Below, piece by piece: positions 53,005 through 60,010 of a DNA stretch of 64,000 nucleotides; position 1 is the first letter of the stretch; each line of letters begins with the position of its first letter. A program made the position numbers and the translations under genes. Source of the DNA: Blastomonas aquatica (GTDB lineage: Bacteria; Pseudomonadota; Alphaproteobacteria; Sphingomonadales; Sphingomonadaceae); contig NZ_BMGD01000001.1 of assembly GCF_014639875.1 (NCBI RefSeq), forward strand, positions 310,001-374,000, in the 5' to 3' direction. The notes under the pieces are model-generated. The model saw only the letters and a program-made list of their open reading frames with translations. It did no database searches and was not told the origin of the DNA.

Positions 53005-53135
53005 TCTGGCTTCTCGACCGGCTTGTGCTTCACCAGCTTGCCTAGCCGGTCAGAAAAGCGCTTTGGGTCGTCATCTGTTTCCAGATCGCGCGCGGCCTGC
53101 TTGAACTTGTCGAGTTGGATTTTGCTAGGTTCCAT
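53001..53135 (-). CDS. 44-aa charged peptide, third passenger-operon gene
   Basis: ATG 53135 to TGA 53001, encoding MEPSKIQLDKFKQAARDLET followed by DDDPKRFSDRLGKLVKHKPV and EKPE. It is highly charged and helical, without membrane segments. Its start codon overlaps the TAA of the HEPN-like gene (TAATG) and its stop overlaps the next start (ATGA), so it is translationally coupled on both sides, which supports it being real despite its length. I have the impression that similar peptides accompany IS1595-type transposases in alphaproteobacteria, but cannot verify this here. Confidence 0.62.
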   Translation of the reverse strand: MEPSKIQLDKFKQAARDLETDDDPKRFSDRLGKLVKHKPVEKPE

Positions 53136-53674
53136 TATGCTTCTGCCTTTCCGGCCTGCGTCGTCCCGTTGTCCAGCTTCGGGTACCCCCTCCGCTTTAT
53201 GATTTTGTTGTTTCTCTGTTCGACAATTAAGTAGGCTGCAAATGCCCTGCGGTGCTTACGGGACTGGCCTAAAAAATCCTCAATCACGCCCTTAGCAATA
53301 TCAAGGTCTTGCCTCACCGAATCCAGATCTATTTCCACGACTGGGCTATAATCGGCCTCATGCCGCTTTAACTGGAATGCTTTGAAGTAATAGCCAAACT
53401 CGCCAATTTGAGGCGGAAACCTGTCTATCATATCACTGTCACACCGACTAAAGACTGTGTTATGATTTAGCGCCCGGTAGACCTGCATCCAAGCGCGGTC
53501 GCTACGTTCAACACCATCCTCTCCCACCAGCATGTCTGCGGCATCGCGGGCAAGGCAATGAAAGAGCGCATAGTAAATCGTGCTTTGGGCTCGACGTAGA
53601 TCGCATTCGGTCGGCTGCGTATCCTGCTGATGCAGAAGGCACTCCGCCGTGCTCAATAGATCAGGCGGATGCAC
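53135..53674 (-). CDS. HEPN-like protein, second passenger-operon gene
   Basis: A 179-aa all-helical protein. Residues 27-39 (RRAQSTIYYALFH) match the first long helix of HEPN domains. WMQVYRALNH (62-71) and KRHEADYSP (103-111) follow in the usual positions. HEPN proteins are often metal-independent RNases in toxin-antitoxin, abortive infection and CRISPR systems; the usual catalytic pattern is Arg-x4-6-His, whereas here the closest is Arg67-x3-His71, so activity is uncertain. The start is GTG 53674, overlapping the partner gene by 14 bp. No MNT nucleotidyltransferase antitoxin is present. Confidence 0.65.
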   Translation of the reverse strand: MHPPDLLSTAECLLHQQDTQPTECDLRRAQSTIYYALFHCLARDAADMLVGEDGVERSDRAWMQVYRALNHNTVFSRCDSDMIDRFPPQIGEFGYYFKAFQLKRHEADYSPVVEIDLDSVRQDLDIAKGVIEDFLGQSRKHRRAFAAYLIVEQRNNKIIKRRGYPKLDNGTTQAGKAEA

Positions 53675-53939
53675 CTGCCAACGCGCGTCGAGATCCGAAT
53701 GAAAAAACAGGGAACCCGGCTTCTAACCTGCTTATATCAGGGACGACAGAGCGGACGAGGTTCCGCAGCTTGCTGGTTTCTGGCTTTTCGTGGAACTCAA
53801 CGCGGACCTCAATTACGGGCTCGCCATCCGATGTATCCATCGATACGACAGTGACGCCCGCGACGGTGCCGTCCGGAAACTGCGACCGGATCGCGCGCTC
53901 AATTTCATCGCGCATAATGGGATCGAGTTCATACGTCAT
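53661..53939 (-). CDS. Small alpha/beta partner protein, first passenger-operon gene
   Basis: A 92-aa protein. An N-terminal helix DPIMRDEIERAIRSQFPDG is followed by two strands (GVTVVSMDTSDGEPVIEVRVEF, in part) and a second helix SKLRNLVRSVVPDI. The start MTYELDP (53939) is preferred; an ATG 11 codons upstream exists, and neither has a strong ribosome site. Its 3' end overlaps the HEPN-like gene by 14 bp. The size, order and overlap are those of an antitoxin-first pair. The fold is not one I can name, and the antitoxin role is inferred. Confidence 0.6.
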   Translation of the reverse strand: MTYELDPIMRDEIERAIRSQFPDGTVAGVTVVSMDTSDGEPVIEVRVEFHEKPETSKLRNLVRSVVPDISRLEAGFPVFSFGSRRALAGASA

Positions 53940-53990
53940 AGCATGCTTATATAAGGGGTAAGAGATGAACATTGTCTATACCGCCACCCG

Positions 53991-54017
53991 AAGCTACCGC
54001 CTAGAAGGCGGTAGCTT
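53991..54017. repeat. Inverted repeat between transposase and passenger operon
   Basis: AAGCTACCGCC-N5-GGCGGTAGCTT, a perfect 11-bp stem, lies 52 bp upstream of the partner-protein start. There is no T-run on either side. It could be a read-through attenuator, an operator for the passenger operon, or a recombination scar. Confidence 0.6.
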
Positions 54018-54172
54018 TACCTTGCAAAAAAGTCAAGAGATTCAGGGGTAAAAAATTTTCTGCTAGCGAATTTACCACGAAATAGGAAATATCCTACAAC
54101 GGCTTAAACTAAGTTTTCCGCTTACGGTGCCGGCGCCTGTTTTTCCGGGCCATAGCCCCACATGCAGGCCGA

Positions 54173-55135
54173 TTAGCAATCAACTGGTTGATACATCAGT
54201 CGCTTGCCAACGATGCCAGCCACCGCCGTGCGCGCCCGCTGGCGGTCATCAATGCCGTTGGCGATCCGGTTGTTATAGCGGAACTCGAACTCTGCCAGAT
54301 AGCGGTGCAGATGCTGTTCGCCGCAATGCTGGTAAACCCCCTTCATGCCGCGCTTGAAGATCGAGAACGCGCCTTCAACGGTGTTCGTGTGGATGGTGCG
54401 GTCCGAGTAATCGACATACTGGCGGATGCCGTGCAGCGTGGTGCCGTGCTCGGCAAATTCCTTGCCCAGCTTCTTATACATCTTGGCTTCGTCCGTCATC
54501 AAACGAGCTTCGCGCGAGATGTTGGCACGCACGATCGGGTGCACTTCGTCTGCGCGGAACTTGTCGAACGTGAACGAGCGCATGGTGCCGCTGTCACGGT
54601 CAAGCAGCGCCAGAACGCCAAGCTTGTGAGCGTGGCCGCCGCGAGCCTTCTTCATGCCGCTGCGCTGGCCAAAGTAGGTTTCGTCAACCTCAACCGGCGT
54701 GCCGCCCGAACCGAACGGAACCGACAGATCGCCAGAGCGCATTGCTTCGCGGATCCGGTGGGCAAGGAACCATGCACTCTTATACTGCACTTCAAGCACA
54801 CGGCTAAGCTGGTGGGCGCTGATGCCCTTCTTGCTGGAAACCATCAGATGCACAGCCTGGAGCATCTTGTGCAGCGGCATGCGCGCATGCTCAAACACAG
54901 TGCCAACCTTGACGGTGAACTGCTTGCGGCACTCACCGCACTTTTTCAGACCATGACGCACAACGCCTTCGGGGTTCTTTACGCTCGGCTTGGAGCGGAC
55001 GCCCGACAGATCATAGACCCGACCACCCACCACGCCGCAATGCGGGCAGGCAACTCCATCCGCCCACACGACGCTTTCCAGATATTCGAAAGCCTTGGCT
55101 TCATCGTGGAAGTAGGGGGAAGAGAGAACCGACAT
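54173..55135 (-). CDS. IS1595-family (ISXO2-like) transposase
   Basis: A 320-aa transposase. The N-terminal zinc ribbon has Cys30/Cys33 (CPHC) and Cys66/Cys69 (CGEC), followed by a helix-turn-helix-like region (KGISAHQLSRVLEVQYKSAW) and the DDE catalytic domain with Asp151 (VEVDETYFG), Asp215 (LMTDEAKMY) and Glu254 (NTVEGAFSIFKR). Length and motifs are complete, so it should be active. It starts 44 bp inside the right repeat. Its Shine-Dalgarno is partly paired in a hairpin, which would limit expression from read-through transcripts. Confidence 0.93.
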   Translation of the reverse strand: MSVLSSPYFHDEAKAFEYLESVVWADGVACPHCGVVGGRVYDLSGVRSKPSVKNPEGVVRHGLKKCGECRKQFTVKVGTVFEHARMPLHKMLQAVHLMVSSKKGISAHQLSRVLEVQYKSAWFLAHRIREAMRSGDLSVPFGSGGTPVEVDETYFGQRSGMKKARGGHAHKLGVLALLDRDSGTMRSFTFDKFRADEVHPIVRANISREARLMTDEAKMYKKLGKEFAEHGTTLHGIRQYVDYSDRTIHTNTVEGAFSIFKRGMKGVYQHCGEQHLHRYLAEFEFRYNNRIANGIDDRQRARTAVAGIVGKRLMYQPVDC

Positions 55136-55140
55136 GGTGA

Positions 55141-55161
55141 AATGCTCCGTTAATGAGCATT
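55141..55161 (-). promoter_or_regulatory. Hairpin sequestering the transposase ribosome site
   Basis: AATGCTC-N7-GAGCATT is a perfect 7-bp inverted repeat ending 5 nt before the transposase ATG. On the mRNA the GAG of the GGAG Shine-Dalgarno is inside the 3' arm of the stem. Such structures reduce transposase synthesis from outside promoters. Confidence 0.55.
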
Positions 55162-55178
55162 CTATGCCAGATCAGGCT

Positions 55179-55202
55179 GGGTTTGTAAAGTGCATAATCG
55201 CC
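55179..55202. repeat. Right terminal inverted repeat (IRR)
   Basis: Begins GGGTTTGTAA and ends GTGCATAATCGCC, reverse-complementary to the left repeat at 22 of 24 positions. On the minus strand it contains TTTACA, a possible -35 element for the transposase with CATAGA 17 bp downstream. Confidence 0.92.
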
Positions 55203-55210
55203 TGATTTGT
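55203..55210. repeat. Right target-site duplication of the IS1595-type transposon
   Basis: TGATTTGT, identical to the copy at 52197-52204. Removing one copy and the element restores an uninterrupted intergenic sequence between the terminase remnant and mmcB. Confidence 0.9.
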
Positions 55211-55256
55211 GCCATATCAGCGTCACGATGTCAACCGAAAATAACCTATATGGTTA

Positions 55257-55790
55257 TCAGTCGCGCTCGTCGGGCGGGGCAGGGTCGTGTATCAGATTGA
55301 GCCTGCGCAGGGCCAGGCAGGCGAGCCGCGCGGTTTCGCTCTTTCGGCGTGCGGGCGACAGCGGGCGGGTTGCCGCAGAGCGAATGATCTCGGCATCGTA
55401 GGCGTCCGCGACGATCAGCCCAGTGGTTTCCGGCAGAAATGCTGGCCCCTCAACCAAGGCTGCCTCAAGCGTGGGCGGAAGCCCCCAATAGAACCGGTCG
55501 CAATGATCGAGATACTCGGGCCATTTGGAATCGCCCAACAGATCGGCGCGCGATACCTTGATCTCGACGATCACAATTGCCCCGCGCGCATCGATCCCCA
55601 TCAGGTCGGCGCGGCGTCCGTTGGGCAGCGCAATTTCGGGAGCAACCCAGATCTGGTTGCGGCGAAACAGCCGGGCAACGCCCCGCGCCACCGCCGCCGC
55701 GCCCTGCAGCGGACCTATTGGCGCGATCAGGGAGGCATCAAGGGGATCGTCCATCACGACGGTCGGAAGTTGCAGGCTGGCTCGGGTCAT
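55257..55790 (-). CDS. mmcB: MmcB family DNA repair protein
   Basis: A 177-aa PD-(D/E)XK-like nuclease-fold protein: VARGVARLFRRNQIWVAPEIALPNGRRADLMGIDARGAIVIVEIKVSRADLLGDSKW contains the RADLMG Asp and the EIKVS catalytic pair (described in part), then YLDHCDRFYWGLP. MmcB in Caulobacter is an SOS/LexA-controlled protein needed for resistance to mitomycin C. ATG 55790 (MTRASLQLP) fits family length. The frame stays open much further upstream, but that sequence overlaps another gene. Confidence 0.88.
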   Translation of the reverse strand: MTRASLQLPTVVMDDPLDASLIAPIGPLQGAAAVARGVARLFRRNQIWVAPEIALPNGRRADLMGIDARGAIVIVEIKVSRADLLGDSKWPEYLDHCDRFYWGLPPTLEAALVEGPAFLPETTGLIVADAYDAEIIRSAATRPLSPARRKSETARLACLALRRLNLIHDPAPPDERD

Positions 55791-55860
55791 TCCCGATCCT
55801 AATACAAAAGGGGAACAAATGAAAGGCGTGGCAGCGCCTGGTTCCGTTTCCAGCTCGGCG

Positions 55861-56247
55861 TCAATGCGTTGTGGTATATCCCAGTGCCGCCAGAATGGTG
55901 CAATAACTCGCCGAGGCTTCATCATGCAGCAGCGCAGCCGCTCTGCGGTTGAGCCGTCCTGCCATCCGCGCTTTTTCCAGTGCCAGCAGACCGGCGTGAA
56001 GCTCGATGCCAAGCGTAACCAGGTCCCGCCCAGCAGTATCAATCCCGCAAGGGGCCGCTGCAGTCAGGATCGCCGACAGATCTGCACGGCGCGACAATGC
56101 GCCAAACGCAGGCCGATAGGGGACCCCTGCCAACCGGGCGACGATAGACAGCGCTGTTGCGACCGCCTCGATCCGGTCGAGCACGTCCTGCGCGTCATCG
56201 TTGGAAGCCGTATCTGCGGCGAGAATCGGTGAAAGCGGTGCAAACAT
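55861..56247 (-). CDS. Hypothetical helical protein upstream of mmcB
   Basis: A 128-aa protein, mostly alpha-helical and Ala-rich: VLDRIEAVATALSIVARLAGVPYRPAFGALSRRA, then a second helical half with LGIELHAGLLALEKARMAGRLNRRAAALLHDEA (both in part). There is no signal peptide or membrane helix. I do not recognise a family. It lies 70 bp upstream of mmcB on the same strand and may share its promoter. The GC-rich codon use is normal for the genome, which supports it being real. The ribosome site is weak. Confidence 0.5.
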   Translation of the reverse strand: MFAPLSPILAADTASNDDAQDVLDRIEAVATALSIVARLAGVPYRPAFGALSRRADLSAILTAAAPCGIDTAGRDLVTLGIELHAGLLALEKARMAGRLNRRAAALLHDEASASYCTILAALGYTTTH

Positions 56248-56504
56248 GATGGCTGACAGTAATGATGCACAGTTAACGGCATTCTAAAGGTCCGATACGG
56301 ATAGATACGAGTGGCGAAAAAGACACGATCTTTCAACCAACTTGTATATTTTGGCATTTTTCTCTTGTGCAGCGCAGCATGACACGGCAGCATTGCTGAC
56401 GCTGATCATGAGCACCCCGATCTGACGCCCAGGGACGTCGTATTCAAAGAGGGTCGCCATCGCAGCGCAGGCGGGACGAAACGCATCCAGTTGAAAGGAA
56501 AAAC

Positions 56505-57344
56505 ATGCGTACGTCCAAATTCAACCGGGGCCTTGCTGGCCTCGCAATTCTCGTATCGTCGGCATTTGCCACCCCTGCGTTCGCGCAGGAGCAAGAGGCC
56601 TCGCCGCCGGTGACCGTTTCCGGCTCTGTCGGCCTTGTGTCGGATTATCGTTTCCGCGGCGTATCGCAGTCCGATGAAGGCGTCGCGCTGCAGGGCGGCT
56701 TTACCGTAAGCCACGAATCGGGCTTCTATGCCGGCACATGGGGATCCAACCTTGCAGGATGGGGAACCTTTGGTGGTCCGAATCTGGAGGTCGATCTGTT
56801 CGCAGGCTATGCGACCACGGTCGGTTCGGCGGGCATCGATGTCGGCGTGACCTGGTACATGTATCCCGACGGTTTCGACAACACCGACTTCTTTGAAGGC
56901 TACGCCAAGCTCAAGGGCACCGCAGGCCCCGTCACTTTGACGGCTTCGGTGCTTTATGCGCCCAAGCAGGAAGCGCTGGGCAATTTCTCGAACACCCCGT
57001 TCAGCCGCGGCCAAAAGCAGGACAATCTGTATCTTGCGGGCGATGCAGCGTTCAGCATTCCGGACACTCCGGTCACCCTGACCGCGCATATCGGCTATTC
57101 GGATGGAAACCCCGGCCTTGGCCCCAACGGCACGAGCATCGCGCCGACAGGCAAATATTGGGACTATTCGTTCGGTGCGGCGGTCAATGTCTATGGCACG
57201 CTGACGTTGAGCGTGACCTATGTCGATACCGACATCACACCTGCCGAATCGGCCTATCTTCTGCCGAACTTCCAAAAGTTCCGCACCGGTGGCGGCCAGA
57301 TCGCCGACTCGGCCTTCGTGTTCGCGGTTACCGCAGCGTTCTGA
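56505..57344 (+). CDS. TorF-family putative porin (TIGR02001 type)
   Basis: A 279-aa outer-membrane barrel. It has a signal peptide (GLAGLAILVSSAFATPAFA), then the family motif VSGSVGLVSDYRFRGVSQSDEGVALQGGFTVSHESGFYAGTWGSNL (in part), and alternating aromatic strands to the C-terminal FVFAVTAAF with terminal Phe. The family is annotated as putative porin, with no defined substrate. AAAGGAAAAAC upstream of ATG 56505 is a good ribosome site, and a strong terminator follows, so it is monocistronic. Confidence 0.88.
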   Translation: MRTSKFNRGLAGLAILVSSAFATPAFAQEQEASPPVTVSGSVGLVSDYRFRGVSQSDEGVALQGGFTVSHESGFYAGTWGSNLAGWGTFGGPNLEVDLFAGYATTVGSAGIDVGVTWYMYPDGFDNTDFFEGYAKLKGTAGPVTLTASVLYAPKQEALGNFSNTPFSRGQKQDNLYLAGDAAFSIPDTPVTLTAHIGYSDGNPGLGPNGTSIAPTGKYWDYSFGAAVNVYGTLTLSVTYVDTDITPAESAYLLPNFQKFRTGGGQIADSAFVFAVTAAF

Positions 57345-57372
57345 TGCTCTGCTGATATCGCCTTTGGAGGGC

Positions 57373-57412
57373 GTGGCCGCATCTGTCTGCGACAGATGCG
57401 GCCACTTTTTTT
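57373..57412 (+). terminator. Rho-independent terminator of the TorF-type porin gene
   Basis: A perfect 15-bp stem, GTGGCCGCATCTGTC against GACAGATGCGGCCAC with loop TGC, followed by seven T residues. It lies 28 bp after the porin stop and 37 bp before queE. Confidence 0.97.
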
Positions 57413-57448
57413 GGCAAGCGGATTGTTTTTCGCTATGGGCGCAAGCGC

Positions 57449-58189
57449 ATGACCAAACTGCGCCTTGCTACCACTCATCCGGGAGAGCCCGAGATCTTCC
57501 ATTCGCTGCAGGGCGAAGGAGTGTCTGCGGGAAGACCATCGGTTTTCGTGCGGCTATCGGGCTGCAACCTTGCCTGCCACTGGTGCGACACGCCGTATAC
57601 CTGGTTTTTTACCGACCATGCTGGCGACCATCGCGGCAGGCAGACTTTCGATCGACGCGACAACAGCCTGACCCTTGACGCCGCCCAAGTCGCGCAGCAG
57701 ATCGCTGCGTTTGGATGTCGGTACATCGTCTTCACCGGGGGTGAGCCACTGCTACAGCAGCCTGGGCTTGTTGCATTGTGCGAGGCACTTGGGCCGGATT
57801 ACCATATCGAAATCGAAAGCAACGCCACAGTCGCGCTGACGCCGGCATTTGGCGGGCATGTCGATCAGCTCAACCTGTCCCCCAAGCTCGTCCATTCGGG
57901 CAACCCAGATTCCGCTCGCCTCAACGAGGCAGCATTACTGACCTATGCACAGGACCAGCGCGCCTGGTTCAAATTCGTAATCGCCAGCCCACAGGATGCC
58001 GATGAGGTCGCAATCCTGGCGCAACGCTTTGGCCTATCGGGTGAGCGCATTTTGCTGATGCCCGAGGGGACCAGCCCGGCCGAACTGCGCGAACGCAGCC
58101 GCTGGCTTGGCCCGTTGTGCCTGGCCAAAGGCTGGCGGTTTACCGACCGGCTGCACATCCACCTATATGGCGATACGCGCGGGACGTGA
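57449..58189 (+). CDS. queE: 7-carboxy-7-deazaguanine synthase
   Basis: A 246-aa radical SAM enzyme. The cluster-binding cysteines are Cys39, Cys43 and Cys46 (CNLACHWCDT), with the preceding IFHSLQGEG and the downstream FTGGEPLLQ typical of QueE. It rearranges 6-carboxytetrahydropterin to 7-carboxy-7-deazaguanine on the way to queuosine in tRNA. The C-terminal RFTDRLHIHLYGD is the family ending. It follows the porin terminator, so it has its own promoter, and converges on the HerA-like gene. No other que genes are in the window. Confidence 0.93.
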   Translation: MTKLRLATTHPGEPEIFHSLQGEGVSAGRPSVFVRLSGCNLACHWCDTPYTWFFTDHAGDHRGRQTFDRRDNSLTLDAAQVAQQIAAFGCRYIVFTGGEPLLQQPGLVALCEALGPDYHIEIESNATVALTPAFGGHVDQLNLSPKLVHSGNPDSARLNEAALLTYAQDQRAWFKFVIASPQDADEVAILAQRFGLSGERILLMPEGTSPAELRERSRWLGPLCLAKGWRFTDRLHIHLYGDTRGT

Positions 58190-58206
58190 ACGGTCACGGC
58201 ATCGAC

Positions 58207-59904
58207 CTAGCGTTGACTGCCCTGATTGCGCCACCGACCGACGACGCGCGAGACCATCTCGCTCTCGCCGCCACGCTGGCACCACAGGCTGCTGAACAGC
58301 GGATCATCAGAAGCAGGCCGACGCGATTCGGCAAGATCGTCGAACGATATGCGGATCGGGATCGATACGCCCTCGCCGCAGATGATACATTCGCGGTTGC
58401 GCAGCGCCGGGATCGAATCGAGGAACCCGCGTGCACCTTCGGGCATCGCCGAGCGGACATGCGCCTGATCGCGATCGTTGTTGAGACGCATCGCAATGAT
58501 CGTTCCGCACTGCGACAGCACGCCTTCAGACAGATCGGATGGACGCTGCGTGATGAGCCCCAGCGATACCCCGTACTTGCGGCCTTCCTTGGCGATGCGG
58601 CTGAGCACGTTGCGCACCGCGCTGTGCTCGAGCACCCGGTCCGAGGGTATGTATCGATGCGCCTCCTCGCAGACCAGCAGCACCGGCGTGATCCGGTCCT
58701 TGCGGCTCCAGATCGCAAAATCGAACACCATCCGGCTGAGCACCGCCACCACCGTCGAGGTAATGTCCGATGGCACGCCAGAGACGTCGATGATCGAGAT
58801 CGGCTTGCCGTCGGCAGGCATGCGGAAGATCCTCGAGATGAAGTCGGCCATGTTGTCGCCGACCAGCATCCCGGAGAACATGAAGCTGTAGCGCGGATCG
58901 CTTTTGATTTCCTCAATCTTGCCCTTGATCCGGAGGAACGGCGCACTCGAAGTCGCCTTGTCGAGCTTGCCCATTTCATTCTGGATGTTGGCCACCAGAT
59001 CGGACAGCATGTAAGGAACCGGGGTGTCGACGGTGACTTTCGAGGCCCCTTGCGCGGCCTTGCCCTTGAGCCTGGCAGCCAGCAGGCACTTGGCCAGAAT
59101 CTCGGCATCGGTCTGCCGGTCTGCGCCCGACGAGGTTAGAAACACTTCGCAATGTTCCTCGAAATTCATCAGCCAGTACGGCATCGCGAGATTGCCGACA
59201 TTGAACAGCGCACCGTTTTCACTGAACGCGCTGGCATACTCACCGTGCGGATCGATCATCATGATATGCCCATCGGGCATCATGTCGCAGATCCGATGCA
59301 GGATCAGCGCGGCTGCGGTGGACTTGCCAGTGCCGGTCGATCCCAAGAGCGCAAAATGTTTGCCAAGCAGCGAATCGACATATAGCGCGCCACGGGTATC
59401 TGTGGTGGGGTAGACCGTGCCGATCTCGATATGCGGACGCGCATCGGCGGCATAAACCTGCTTCAGGTCGGCGCTGGTCATCGCGAAAAGCGGCGTTCCT
59501 GGGACCGGGTAACGCGTGACCCCGCGGCGGAAGTTGAAGATCCGCCCGGTCAGCTTTTCTTCTTCGCCTTCCCCCAGAAAATCGATCTGGCAGACGATCA
59601 GCCCGGCCTCGCGCTGGTGCATTCTCTGAGTTCGCACATTGGCGACGAGCCAGCGGGCGCCCATGCGGATCTTGACCTGGCTGCCCACCTGCCCCGCCAT
59701 CGACACGCTGGGATCGGTGTGTTCCATCAACGCGGTCAGCCGGCTGGAGTCGAGCAACACCTGAGAACTGGAGCCTGCAATTTCGATGACCTCACCGATC
59801 CGCAAATGCTCTGCAGGGCGCTGGATCATCCGGGGCAATTCGGGGACATCGGCAGGAGCTGCTGGCATACGATCCTGAAAACTCCTGGGGCTAAGCTCGG
59901 TCAT
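58207..59904 (-). CDS. HerA-like (DUF87) DNA translocase ATPase
   Basis: A 565-aa hexameric-type ATPase. An N-terminal HAS-barrel-like beta domain (about 30-170) precedes the RecA core with Walker A LGSTGTGKSTAAALILHRI, Walker B VLLVCEEAHRYIP, and the C-terminal sensor NDRDQAHVRSAMPEGARGFL and EGVSIPIRISF. Bacterial HerA/DUF87 proteins are linked to DNA processing, often with NurA or Sir2/defence partners, but no such partner is adjacent here, so a housekeeping role is possible. ATG 59904 is the natural start. Confidence 0.85.
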   Translation of the reverse strand: MTELSPRSFQDRMPAAPADVPELPRMIQRPAEHLRIGEVIEIAGSSSQVLLDSSRLTALMEHTDPSVSMAGQVGSQVKIRMGARWLVANVRTQRMHQREAGLIVCQIDFLGEGEEEKLTGRIFNFRRGVTRYPVPGTPLFAMTSADLKQVYAADARPHIEIGTVYPTTDTRGALYVDSLLGKHFALLGSTGTGKSTAAALILHRICDMMPDGHIMMIDPHGEYASAFSENGALFNVGNLAMPYWLMNFEEHCEVFLTSSGADRQTDAEILAKCLLAARLKGKAAQGASKVTVDTPVPYMLSDLVANIQNEMGKLDKATSSAPFLRIKGKIEEIKSDPRYSFMFSGMLVGDNMADFISRIFRMPADGKPISIIDVSGVPSDITSTVVAVLSRMVFDFAIWSRKDRITPVLLVCEEAHRYIPSDRVLEHSAVRNVLSRIAKEGRKYGVSLGLITQRPSDLSEGVLSQCGTIIAMRLNNDRDQAHVRSAMPEGARGFLDSIPALRNRECIICGEGVSIPIRISFDDLAESRRPASDDPLFSSLWCQRGGESEMVSRVVGRWRNQGSQR

Positions 59905-60010
59905 CGCGCAGTCCGGTGCCTTTCTGCTGCAGGTGCACCGGGCGGATTAACAGGAGACAGTAAATTTTCTCTCTATACCCCGTGACTTGGCTCCTGGTGG
60001 TGCGCAGGCA

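Larger units (their letters stand above)
52205..55202. mobile_element. IS1595-family transposon with passenger genes (2,998 bp)
   Basis: Both ends are defined from the sequence. Terminal inverted repeats of 24 bp (52205-52228 and 55179-55202) match at 22 positions, and the element is flanked by an exact 8-bp duplication TGATTTGT. Inside lie an ISXO2-like transposase (54173-55135), a four-gene overlapping operon on the same strand (53939-52858) and a divergent WYL-like gene (52358-52747). Simple IS1595 members are about 1 kb; the additional 1.9 kb of passengers makes this a transporter-IS type. The intact repeats, exact duplication and full-length transposase suggest recent insertion. Confidence 0.92.

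Noticed and set aside
54188-55153. A 321-codon plus-strand frame opposite the transposase
   Set aside because: Antisense shadow; the minus-strand transposase has the zinc ribbon and DDE residues.
58207-59904. HerA-like ATPase as part of an anti-phage HerA-Sir2/NurA or DUF4297 system
   Set aside because: No Sir2, NurA or DUF4297-type partner is adjacent; neighbours are queE and a TIGR02186/TauE pair, so defence is not supported.
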